From positions 19,593,501-19,657,500 of the forward strand of contig CANUEZ040000182.1 of assembly GCA_948099385.1 (NCBI GenBank): a stretch of 64,000 nt of DNA, in the 5' to 3' direction. Every line of letters starts with the position of its first letter. Position 1 is the stretch's first letter. The stretch comes from Fasciola hepatica. Taxonomy: Eukaryota; Platyhelminthes; Trematoda; Plagiorchiida; Fasciolidae. Below are positions 20,961-31,390 of this stretch, piece by piece. Under the pieces are notes generated by a model, which was not told the origin of the DNA, made no database searches, and saw nothing but the letters and a program-made list of their open reading frames with translations. The position numbers and the translations under genes are program-made.

Positions 20961-23900
20961 GTAATACTCTTTCGGTTACACTTCCTTCGCCTTGGGTCAG
21001 TGCTCTTCGTCCTCCACTCTGCATTCGTTCTGAATATTATCCCGCTTAGTTCCACCCTCTTACACAGCAAGTATCTTATTTATCCTCTTCTATTTCATAT
21101 CTGGCCCAACCAGATTTTGCCTCCAAGTAGCCCTTCGGACCCTACTAGTCCGCCCACGTTGGGCCCCCCTCCAACAAAAATTGTAAGAGGAGCCACTCTG
21201 TCTTTCGGTGAAAAGGGGTTATCACTAACGAGATGGCAAAGCAGCCTACAAAGTCAACACTTCGTTCAAATCTCCACTCGATCTTCGTCCCCGGTTCCTT
21301 TAGCACTAACTGGCCTATAGTATGGTGCCCATCCCTTTCTTTGTTTTTGGATCTAGTCTGCCAAATCCAATTCAAGACGAAGTAGCCCATCGCCGCCGTT
21401 TCCCAGCCAAACCTCAACCTGGAGGTCCCAAACCTCCTATGAGTGTCTCCTGATACATGGTTCAGGATGGATAGGCGTTGTCACTGCGGCCATCTCGTCT
21501 CTTAGATAATATATTAGGTCAGATCACTGTAAATGTTCTTTCGATTTTGGATAACACCGAGCCCATTTAATGAGCCCCGAAGTCAGAGCAAGATTTGATA
21601 GCTGATTCTAGGTTACTGGATTAACAAATTTTCAGCATAATAATTATGTACAAAAATTAGCTGAGAGGATACTACCTCCAGCAACGAAGATCAGAATTCG
21701 GCAAAGGTCACCGTTGGACAAGTTCGTCACGGCAGTCCGTGCTGAAGTCGGAAACCTGAAACGGCGTATGAGCAAACTATTAACGAATGTTCCAGTGTAA
21801 TATTTGATGCGAGCTGTACTTTTTTGATGGTCAGTAAGATTAGGAGCATAGACCTAGCAATACAAGTGCTTGACAGCAACTGGGGAAGATTTCCACACAT
21901 GAAAGTTACAGCCACCGTCGTGTAAGTAGCCTATCAGACCTCGGCCAAACTACGCCGTAGGAGGTAGATCTTTTACCTAGAGATTTTCTGGTTCACTGAG
22001 GCCCTTTACTATCAGACTATCATGTAAGCCCGTGGGAAGCTGTTATTATTGCACCAGCTAGCCGCCCTCTTCTGCTGAATACAATGGGCTGCTGTTCACA
22101 CAGACTCTTCTCAGTCCTGAGTGATAGACAGCGAGAGAAACTAAGGTGGATTTATATAGGATAAATGCACTTGGGACTCCCGTCGCTAAGGATAGCCTCC
22201 TCGCGTGAGGGGCAGTGCACCTCGGCTTGGCTGTCGGCGTGGCTTCTCCGAGCAGCTGATTACCAAGTTGGGGGTTACTTTGGTGTCTGATGTCTCCTGG
22301 TGGTTGAACAAAGGTCTCAGTGACCCCATAGCATCTACTCCCAGTGTTCAAGCTTCGAGTTCCGACCACATTTCATCCACTCCTGCTACTCTTGTGCATG
22401 CAGCTGGCTGTTACTTGGCACCCCATGCATAACTTCGACTTCTTGGGCCCACAGCTACTCGAAACTCAGGTCCGGGCGACATTCCTTTTTATTAGAACGG
22501 GCGTTTCGGCAACACCTTAGCCTCCTTTCACGAGAACACCCATGACTGCAGAGTATGAAGCTGGCGCAGCTGACAGTGCTGGACTACCCTTGTTCTCTAT
22601 TCCTTTCCTCGTCGTGATTTTGTGCCCGTCGAGGCCTCTCCTAAACAAGAGCGTGGCAACAGCTGCAGCCGAGCCACTCAAACTCTGGATTGGTAGACAA
22701 TAGCTGCATCAAAGCCCGCGGAAGAGCGGGATGGGATTATCGCCCATTCTTTGGCTCAAAAGGGGCATCCCATCGTGTTTACCCGCGATTGAAGGCTCTG
22801 CGGCGCTCTTGACCGAGTGGGCTGCAAATAAAACAAGTTCTCGGTGCCCGGGATTTCTGAACATCATAAGAACCAGCCTGAGCCCTATGTCCTGACTATA
22901 CCGGGAGTCCCTTCACTTAATAGGCCGGAGGATATCTTTTATGACAAAACGACCAGGCTTGTCAGTCATCTTCATGAGGTTAGCCACGTAAGACCTCACT
23001 ACTCGTTTTCCACGAACTCCATCACCCATTACCGGTTCAGGGATACGTCTCGCCACCACATTTCCTCACCTTTCGAGGGCTGCCTTACCCTTGACTTGGA
23101 GTTTGGCCGGCGATCAGTAAAAACTCTCTTTTTCTCAGATTTTGAGACCGTGGTACCGAAGTTGATGAGGTTATCTCTTAGAAAGTAGTCCACTCGGGAA
23201 CCTTCTGATGGGCTTTGTCCGTTTTAACTAACCGTTTTTTGCACACTGACTGAGTGAACGCTCACAGTGCACAGAGTCTCTCGCAGCAGATGTGTGATAA
23301 TGTCTCCTTTTTCCCTGATAACCTCGGCAGAGAGCTGAAAAAACCAGTAGGGCCATGGTACTGGTGATATTAGCGGTTTACTCCGGAGGAGTCTGAGACC
23401 AGCCGCAGTGCGTGAATAAATGAAATAAGTGGAAGTTGGATAAGGAGCCTTAGAAGATAGAAACCGATGAGAGAATGCGGAAGAGTAAAGGACAAGATCA
23501 AATTGAATAAAGCAGTGACATCACACGGCGAAATTTGAAAATAAACTGAGAAGAACAAGGCGACCGGTGTCAAATGAAGTTGCTTGGAAACGTGGGATGT
23601 ATACCTCAAAGTAAATAAAATGACAAAAGCTGCCGGAAAGTGCAAGGTAATCAAAAAATATTCCGATTTTCTCAATCTGTTTCGAAAAAAGAATTTGCCA
23701 GAACGAGTACGATGAGCCAACTGACTGAAGCAACGTTTGAATTGGAAAAAGACGGGGAAAATAACCGTGATATTGGTCCATTTGCCGGCGCCTAAACGGG
23801 GTGATGGCAAATCGTGCCTCCCTTAACCACTTGTCAAACCTGCCTTTTGTCTCTCACTCATGTTCCACATATACACCTAATAATCAGAAACCTAACCCCA

Positions 23901-24785
23901 CTGCAACTGTTTTCTTTGTCCCATGGACAGTAATATTCTGACCATCGTGGCTCAACCTGATATGCTGATCAATACATAGACACGGAATTAGGAACAGACT
24001 CAGAAAACTATGAACTTCCCCCCGGATTTTGCCCTTCTAAGTATTTTTAACTATTGGATACCTTCGCCCATTTTGTCTTGGGCTGCCTATAGTGCCAAAA
24101 GCCGTACTGGGATGATAATTAGTAACTGAGCATCGCGTTTAATATGAATCTTGGTGGAAACAATACTCGTGGAAAAGGGAAGAAATCCCAAGAAGTTTGG
24201 TGCCCAAGGTTTTGGTAAACTAACCATCCTTAAAAATACGAATGCCAGATCTCAGCAAGTGTCCTATCACCCCTCGAATTTTTCACCACCGAATTCTGTG
24301 GGACCTCCCCTGGCATCCAGCACCTGAGGATGTTCTCAGAGTATTCGGCACTGGTTATGCTGTGACCTATTTACTCACCCTTACTAATATATACACCCAA
24401 ACAAAACCGTCTAGGACTTTGTGTCCTGATCTGATTCTTTCCTATTTTGATCTAATAAAAGGGTCCCACCCCTGCACAAACACCTAGCAACTTAACTATT
24501 TCCACTATGGTGAGACAAAGCCTAATCTTCAGCCGTCGTGACAAGTATTTGGTATTTGATTAAAAGTGTCTCCCCTAAATTCCCTCTTCTCTCAGGTACT
24601 TTACAAAACTACTGCACCACCTGCCTCTGCAAATCCTCTATAGCTTAATCCACCGGCCCCTGGCATAAAAAAGCCATAGTTAATTTCTAGAGAAACTTTA
24701 ACCATTACCTCCTTTTGAAACACCCTCCGGACTTCCACTCCTTCGAACTCTTCCATGATTTGAATATCATTTTGGTAGCCTCCGG
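20961..24785. other. No supported gene
   Basis: Several short ORFs, the longest 146 codons at 23,810-23,370 (minus), show no domain, coding-like conservation or retroelement motif. An AATAAA-like TAATAAAAGG lies at 24,453-24,462. The upstream part of the RT relic at 19.3-20.96 kb may extend here beyond recognition. Confidence 0.4.
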
Positions 24786-25144
24786 TGTAAGTCAAATCTC
24801 GCAAATCGAGCAACGCGTAGCCAATTCAAACGAATCCCAAAACCAGAACAAGATTGATTCGTAGCTTCTACGGTACTAAATTGAAATGCACAAAGGATAC
24901 AAATATATACGAACCTCAAGTATGCGGCCAAATAGACTTCACAGTAAAACCCAAAGGTCCAAAGCCCCGTGGCTCAAGCACGACAGTCAGAAACGGTTCA
25001 AGGCCAAATTCAAATGTCTCACATGGATAAACAAACGTGAAAATGTGTGGTGTATGAGCGAGCTTTCCAAGATAATGTTAAATATAGCCAAATTCACAAA
25101 GCACGTTGAACATTTAGAAGGATTTTCAGTATTCATTCGTTACA
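24786..25144 (-). repeat. 3' LTR of BEL1
   Basis: 359 bp, same length as its partner. It differs from it at two A/G positions near 24,794-24,796. On the minus strand it follows the purine-rich GGATTTTGGCCGGCGG (25,160-25,145), a likely polypurine tract. Confidence 0.9.
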
Positions 25145-25959
25145 CCGCCGGCCAAAATCCTTCCGCGAAAATGGTTGTCTAAGGTTCAGGAAGGGGTCAT
25201 GATTCTCACCCTATCTACCTTTAACTTATTGTCAGTGCCTGTGGATACTAACTTCCTGTGTTATCTGAACGTGAAACAGGTTTTTGCCGTAGTCATCATC
25301 GCACAATCCATAAGGAATCAATTCCAAATCCCGCTGCACAACTTGAGATTAACATATTCATCAGGAGACCGGCGCATATAGTCAGACGCACGATGAAGAT
25401 GAAGGCTTCGCAGAGTGAAGTGTTTCGCCGCACGAAATAAGTCTAAGCATCACAAGCAGTAACCCATTGCAGCAACTGGTTAGACTAATTTTGTTTACAA
25501 GCATGAGCGCAGAAGTTGAACGCAGGTGCAACGCCTAATGAGATATCGCGTAAAATTGACAGGTCACGAACCAGTGGAATTACATAAAATTAACGCACCG
25601 AATCTTCCGAAAGAAATGAAAACCGGTTTCTGATTATTAATAAATTTCGAAAACAAGTGTACGGCGGACAGTATCGAAATACACATGAACACGGAGATTG
25701 ATCGAAAACTGGAATCTATCAGAGTATTTCAAAGTTTTTCTGTGCACAAAATATGTGACAATCAATATTGTATAAATTGTAAATAAATGTTCTTCTTTAA
25801 AGATAATAATAGTTTCACAATGTGCTCGCAGCTAGTGTGCCTCACCTGAACTGTTCAAGTGAAATACTGGTGAATTTCTCCTCTTCGCCTATGTGCACGC
25901 TAGATAGAAACTGGAACTAAGTACATTTGCAACCTTTCAGAAAAAATGGGTCCAGTTGA
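25145..25959 (-). other. BEL1 untranslated region between ORF stop and 3' LTR
   Basis: About 815 bp, A/T-rich, without an ORF. The end next to the LTR carries a polypurine-tract-like stretch very like that of BEL2 (GGATTTTGGTGGGCGG at 42,027-42,012). Short stretches beyond it also resemble the corresponding part of BEL2, so the two elements are related although their LTRs differ. Confidence 0.6.
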
Positions 25960-28488
25960 TTAGTTGTAGGGCATGAAATGCAATAAAGTGCTGAGTAACT
26001 CGGAGCGAGGCGATCTGCGAGCTACTTTGTCTTTTGTATGTGGTTTCGAGCTCGAATCATCAACATTTTCCTCGCTGTTTCCTGCTACGAGTGGATTAAC
26101 TCTCTGATGTCTCGAACACGTTCTTCGTTTCTTCCGTTTCCTGTATTGTAACACAACTGTAGGATCTGTCCAATAGGCAAGGCTCAGTTCGGCGGTGGTG
26201 CAGTTCTCTTTTAGCATTCGTGCTACCTTAAAACCCAATACCGGTGCAGTCGTTTTGAGCTCGTTTAGGGATACTGACTTCAGCTCAGCAATTTTTGTTT
26301 TGGCAAAGGGTACTTTGTTTCGCCGCCGGCCATGCAGTTCCACCCAGGTACCGTACACTGTCACTGGGTCGGCAAATTTCAAGCTGCCTCGGGTGACCTG
26401 CTGGTGTCCTTTTTTGAGATATTTCAAAAGCCTCCGGGCAACTTCTCCTTTTCTCAATAAGTGACTTGACGGTGGTCTCTCGGGTATAGCAACTTCATGT
26501 TGCCCACTGTAAAGTCCCGTCTTTGAATCCGCCATCGAAAGCGCCGACTGATCCTTCGAGTGAACTTCGCTTTCCTGAGATGGACCGTTGGATTCAATAT
26601 CGAAAGGCTGATCGTGTTCTACAGAGGCACTTCTCTCAGCAACATTTGAGCAATTTATTGATGCCGATTGTTGAAGTTCGCTCGTCACGGGTCCGAGAAG
26701 TGTCCAGCCTAGTATCGTTCGCGTAGCGAATGGTTCTTTTCGATTGCTTATGCTCTGTTCAAGCACCCAGTGAGCCTCTGGTACATTGCATCCAATTAGT
26801 ATGTCGACGTGGGGGCTAGAAACTTCTTCGAACTCTATGTCCCTGAGATGAGACCATCTCCTGGCGATCGATCTAACGGAGTCGACTGGTCTCATTGGCA
26901 AGCTGTCTATTGCAAAAGCTTCCGGAATTTCTACGGTCCCCTCATCAGATAAAGACGTTAACTGCAGGGTCAGCCTCTTAGAATTGCTAACATGACCCCC
27001 TGCAATCGTGCTGATAGTGAGCGAGGTAGGCTCGCCTACTAGTTCACAGCTTTCTACAAGCTCGCGAGTAATCAGCGAGGTATCCGACCCCGTGTCCAAA
27101 AATGCATTGACCCTCCTCAGTCCTTCAGGTGTCACGATACCGACAGGTACGATGCCTAATCTTGCTGGTTTGAAATCATGTCCCGTTGAACAGACAATTT
27201 TGGGTTCATCTGGCTGAATAGGTCTATTGTTGAGAAGGCCATGCAATAACGAGTGATGATTACCCAAGCATCCGTCTTGGTTGCATTTCACTCTTAAGCT
27301 GCATTCAGAGGCTCGATGAGAATTGTTCAAACACATAAAGCATGAGCCAATCCTTTTTACTGCGCACCACCGATCGGGTACACTCATCCCATGAAAGGTC
27401 GGACAATCTGGTAACCGATGCAGGGAGTTGCATAGCTTGCATTCAGCTGACCTCTCGGGTTCTTGACTTATCATGTGCATGTTAGCCAAAGACTGGGTTT
27501 GGTTACAGTCCTTTTCCACAATTTGAGATGTTGGTTCCCTTCGCGCCAGTCTGCAACTTTCGCGTACGATTTGTCCAAATCGACTGTTGGCGATACGGGA
27601 TTGACGACCAATGAACTCCGTCAAATCGTTGAACGTAGATTCCCGCTCAAGCATATTTATTTTTTCAGCTTCCTCTGCCCATCGGCTCTGTAAATCAACA
27701 GACAGACATCGGACAATGCATTCCTGTGTGTGCAATGCATTCAGATCAGACTGGTATCCTAAGTGCTCCAGTGCTATACTGCAATTCTGCATTTTTATCA
27801 CCAAACTCGACAGTGATTCAGCCTTGCCCTCAGTCCTTTTCGCCTCTAATAAAACACTGTCAATTAGGCTTCTAGCCACCTTGAATGGTTGTCCAAACAA
27901 ATCTTTCAGGATTCTACGCGCCCTGATGTACCCCATCGGTTGATCAAGCATCGCGCAGCCTTCGATAGCACTTTTGGCTCTCCCACGACAGTAATGTAAT
28001 AAATACAAAAACCTTTGACCAGGATCTGCAACTTTGCACTCAACAAAATTTTCGAATTGTTTCATGAATATACAGTATTGCTCGGGGTGCCCGTCGAAGT
28101 GGGACAGCTCCACTCTCGGCAGGTCAAGAGCCAAAACCTCGGTAGTTTCAGGCTGTCTGAAGGGTTTATATTCGTCGATCACAGTGCCTTTTCGATGTTG
28201 ACATTGTGAACTACATGGACTCTTTGTTGGCTCTCTGAGACCAGTTCCTTGTGTAAGGGGCTCTGCTTCCTTTCTGGCTAACCGCAGCTCGTTTTTTAAT
28301 TCTATTACTCTCATTCTATAAGTACTAATATCGTCAAACGCATCGCGGTTAGAGATATATGACCTGGCACTGACAGAGCTAGTATACTTAGCATTATCTA
28401 GAGAATCAATAACACCCGAACCATCACCAGAGACTTGCCGAGTTATTTCCTGTTGTCTCAAAAGGTCCTTGCTTCCTCGTCTGGGCAT
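25960..28488 (-). CDS. BEL1 gag-protease-RNase H remnant fusion protein (842 aa)
   Basis: The frame is open for 864 codons. I place the start at the ATG at 28,488, because MPRRGSK also begins the gag of BEL2 (MPRKGSK). The 22 codons before it lie partly inside the LTR and begin with TTG. Numbered from the ORF opening: residues 140-330 are a DUF1759-type gag region; 372-438 hold zinc knuckles including CFMCLNNSHRASEC (405-418); DTG at 487-489 is the aspartic protease active site; 585-625 (GCNVPEAHWVLEQ...LGWTLLGPV) is the end of the DUF1758-type region. About 660-715 is the N-terminal edge of the pol segment. At about 723 it jumps to an RNase H-like strip (LKFADPVTVYGTWVEL, KSVSLNELKTTAPVL, YWTDPTVVLQY). 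The RT with YVDD is absent. The C-terminal 55 residues are basic and unrecognised. It could still form particles, but not copy itself. Confidence 0.85.
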   Translation of the reverse strand: MPRRGSKDLLRQQEITRQVSGDGSGVIDSLDNAKYTSSVSARSYISNRDAFDDISTYRMRVIELKNELRLARKEAEPLTQGTGLREPTKSPCSSQCQHRKGTVIDEYKPFRQPETTEVLALDLPRVELSHFDGHPEQYCIFMKQFENFVECKVADPGQRFLYLLHYCRGRAKSAIEGCAMLDQPMGYIRARRILKDLFGQPFKVARSLIDSVLLEAKRTEGKAESLSSLVIKMQNCSIALEHLGYQSDLNALHTQECIVRCLSVDLQSRWAEEAEKINMLERESTFNDLTEFIGRQSRIANSRFGQIVRESCRLARREPTSQIVEKDCNQTQSLANMHMISQEPERSAECKLCNSLHRLPDCPTFHGMSVPDRWCAVKRIGSCFMCLNNSHRASECSLRVKCNQDGCLGNHHSLLHGLLNNRPIQPDEPKIVCSTGHDFKPARLGIVPVGIVTPEGLRRVNAFLDTGSDTSLITRELVESCELVGEPTSLTISTIAGGHVSNSKRLTLQLTSLSDEGTVEIPEAFAIDSLPMRPVDSVRSIARRWSHLRDIEFEEVSSPHVDILIGCNVPEAHWVLEQSISNRKEPFATRTILGWTLLGPVTSELQQSASINCSNVAERSASVEHDQPFDIESNGPSQESEVHSKDQSALSMADSKTGLYSGQHEVAIPERPPSSHLLRKGEVARRLLKYLKKGHQQVTRGSLKFADPVTVYGTWVELHGRRRNKVPFAKTKIAELKSVSLNELKTTAPVLGFKVARMLKENCTTAELSLAYWTDPTVVLQYRKRKKRRTCSRHQRVNPLVAGNSEENVDDSSSKPHTKDKVARRSPRSELLSTLLHFMPYN

Positions 28489-28526
28489 TTCCAATGGGTT
28501 TTCTTGTCCAGGTTCCACTTGAGTAC

Positions 28527-28885
28527 TGTAAGTCGAGTCTCGCAAATCGAGCAACGCGTAGCCAATTCAAACGAATCCCAAAACCAGAACAAGATTGATT
28601 CGTAGCTTCTACGGTACTAAATTGAAATGCACAAAGGATACAAATATATACGAACCTCAAGTATGCGGCCAAATAGACTTCACAGTAAAACCCAAAGGTC
28701 CAAAGCCCCGTGGCTCAAGCACGACAGTCAGAAACGGTTCAAGGCCAAATTCAAATGTCTCACATGGATAAACAAACGTGAAAATGTGTGGTGTATGAGC
28801 GAGCTTTCCAAGATAATGTTAAATATAGCCAAATTCACAAAGCACGTTGAACATTTAGAAGGATTTTCAGTATTCATTCGTTACA
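28527..28885 (-). repeat. 5' LTR of BEL1
   Basis: 359 bp; TGTAAC...CTTACA on the minus strand. It should carry the promoter. No primer binding site was identified with confidence in the 38 bases between it and the gag ATG. Confidence 0.9.
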
Positions 28886-31244
28886 CACCGTGCGAGGATT
28901 CCTGATTAAATAGTGATCGGTCCAGATTCGGCGATGCCCTCCTCCTTCCCATGATGAAGCAGCAAACAAAATCCGCGGCCCATCCTTGCCCAAAAAGCCC
29001 AAGACGGACACAGAAAAGCCAAAAGAAACTCAACAGAATGACGTATTCGCTAATTTGCTAGCATATTCTGGCCTATTGCAAGGGTTTGCACCCTTGTCTT
29101 GCCTTATTTTGTTCCTCGTGGACACGGTATTCCGATCGCTGATTATTCCTTCCTGAAACTTCATCCATCTTCCACCAGCTGCGAACTGCCGACACCAGAT
29201 GACACACACTACGTCTCTTGGAAATAGTCTCACCTTTTCAAGGGGTACTATTCCCTTTCATATCCACAAATCTATGAAAATTAGCATTCCTCTGTGAACC
29301 TACTTGAAATTCTTCCTCGCCCTTTTTGTCTCAACACCAATTACCTCTCCAAGTGAACATGAGTATGCATTGTTGACCATTTTCTGGCATCATTCTTGTG
29401 AATACTGTATTTCTTGCATCCTAAGCTAATGTCCGTCTAGACATTTCTACATCCAGCCGATTCATTACTATTGCCGCAGTAGACTCGAAATCAATTCGTA
29501 CTCGCCGTGTATTCTCTTGTCGCTTTGGTTCACGCAAACTCTCATCAGCCCTAGTCCATTGTTGCTGCGATGTGACAATCCCTCCTTGAAATTTGTGAAT
29601 TTTCCATCTCATTCAATGATATTGTAAACTCTGATCATGCTTACATGCGTGCTTCTCGACCACGACCCAGAAATATACCATTATTATCATATCTAGGTTG
29701 TGGGGCCATGTTGTACCCACGGCAAGTATGGAAAAGTAGGCACTTTGGCAAGATATGGGATACCCGCTGGTAGATGGGAGAATATGCGATGCCCTGGGCT
29801 GGTTTAACGGAGGGGGAGGTAGGAAAGATGGAAATAATGGGAGATTAGTCTGATGGAAAGGTTTCATTAGCCCGGAGTTAGGTATGAACGCAGTTCGCTC
29901 ATCATACCATCTATTTTTAATAAGGGTATGGTCCCACTGTTGTTACATCATCATCTTGGAAGTGCTATTTTGTTTCATATGCTGAGAGATGCGAGGGTGT
30001 CCCAAATGAGGGAAGTTGGTCGGAATGATCATTGTCATTGTTCATGCATCCCCGTATGGTTTGCCCGCACGGAGACTTAGCCTTGGCAGCTAACCTCTCG
30101 TTGACCCTCTCTTCTGGACGGTTGTTTATGGTCAGCGACATACGTGGCATACGAGTATCACTCATGGGCTTTTCATTAGTTTTTAAACGGGGGCCTATGG
30201 GGGCAGATATTAGAGCTGCAGGTTTTATTTCATTGAGAACTTGAAGTCCCTGTGGAACAGTCATCCGGAGCTGGAGGCGTAATGTGAGGACTAAACGTTC
30301 TCGGATTTCATCCATTCACATAGTCTCTGCTTGTTTGCCTGGACGAATATGCTCCTTTTTAGCCTAGTGCATTGTTTCTTCGACCCCCCGTTTTGAAATC
30401 CCCGGCTGCTAATCCAATTACCATTCACGATGCTTCAACAATGTATTAAAGTCTCTGTGAGGGGTTCCTTTTTATGTCCTTCTTTTCGAGAAGGGTCGTT
30501 TCTCCTCATTGCCGAAAGAAGGAAACTGTAATAATACCTTCCTACTCAATGGCAGAGGTTTCTCGGAAACCCCACAAGCTCCTCCATCAGATTTATCAAT
30601 CGCCGCAATCTGGAACAGTGATTTTTCCATGTGGCTTCGGCAAAGATTATCTGTTCCAAGCGCCGTTGATATAATTAGTTGCACCCCATCAGCTTCACAC
30701 AGGCTTTGTTCCCTGATGTGGCCCGTTATTCTTCAGAGAAATTGTCCCTCCTATTTTTCTTTATCGACCCTTAAATATCGAGTTGGTGTATTCTCGCATT
30801 CCTTTCTGCACGTCTCAACTGTTATTATCTGCCCATCCTTCTCCAATCATTTACAATTCAAACTTTTCCCTCTACATTTTCTGGATGGACTTGGGACTGG
30901 TTTGGACTACCAAATCTGTCACTGCCAGTTCCTGACCATTTGAGCGGTTTTTACGCCCAAGCCTTCTAACTCGTGTTTTAATGTTGGTTAATAGTTAGAC
31001 CACTGATCCCTTTGGACTCCATAGACTCACTTACACAAGGAAAGTGATTTTTTTCTGTCATCCTGCTTTATAGCAAGTTGCTCCATTTACTGAACCCCGC
31101 TAAGCGTCCGTCAATCGTTTTTGCATCATATTTTCCCAAGAGGCATTTTCCGCCTTTCCTACTGAATCTTCCATCAGTAGTTTCAACTTGACCGGTTTTT
31201 CATCACTTCTTTGACCCAAAGTCAAAACCCATATCACCTAACCT
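28886..31244. other. No supported gene; one weak retroposon 3' end
   Basis: At 29,630-29,700 the plus strand reads GCGTGCTTCTCGACC...AGAAATATACCATTATTATC, resembling the retroposon 3' ends described elsewhere, so a plus-strand relic may end here. ORFs at 29,867-29,613 (minus) and 30,509-30,943 (plus) have no recognisable domain. Confidence 0.35.
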
Positions 31245-31390
31245 CATGATAATGATAATGATAATGGTTTAATTCGGATGACTCCGAGGCACGCTGCAAA
31301 GCAAGATCAAATGGTACAGCTGGAGGCAGAACTGTAATTTTGGGAAGTTGGTTCAGGTATGCGCGCTAGACATAGCATAGGAGAAAGTAT
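31245..31390 (-). repeat. Retroposon 3' end with (ATC/ATT)n, copy 2
   Basis: In plus-strand view ATGATAATGATAATGATAAT leads into GGTTTAATTCGGATGACTCCGAGGCACGCTGC and then GATCAAATGGTAC. The same words occur inside the inverted-repeat arms (GGCATGCTGTAATGAATGATCAAATGGTAC near 56,110-56,140) and at 19.3-19.4 kb. It marks the 3' end of a minus-strand retroposon whose body was not recognised. Confidence 0.55.

Larger units (their letters stand above)
24786..28885 (-). mobile_element. BEL/Pao-type LTR retrotransposon BEL1, internally deleted (4.1 kb)
   Basis: Two direct 359-bp LTRs (24,786-25,144 and 28,527-28,885) enclose 3.4 kb of internal DNA that reads on the minus strand. The LTRs begin TGTAAC and end TTACA on the minus strand, the canonical TG...CA. 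The only differences seen are two near the LTR end, which points to a recent insertion. Inside is one ORF with gag (DUF1759-like), zinc knuckles, an aspartic protease (DUF1758-like) and an RNase H-like remnant. The RT core, most of the Pao region and the integrase are missing. No target site duplication is seen: TCCGG on the left and CACCG on the right. Confidence 0.88.

Noticed and set aside
23370..23810. 146-codon minus ORF
   Set aside because: Phe/Leu-rich reading of a pyrimidine-rich strand, with an overlapping ORF in another frame of the same strand; no motif.
24601..24813. ORF starting inside the BEL1 3' LTR and running into flanking DNA
   Set aside because: It starts at TTG within the LTR. 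The part outside the LTR is unrelated to the gag ORF that the other LTR leads into, and it has no motif.
28489..28554. Start of BEL1 gag inside the LTR (22 extra codons)
   Set aside because: The codon is TTG; the ATG at 28,488 is shared in context with BEL2 and is the better start.
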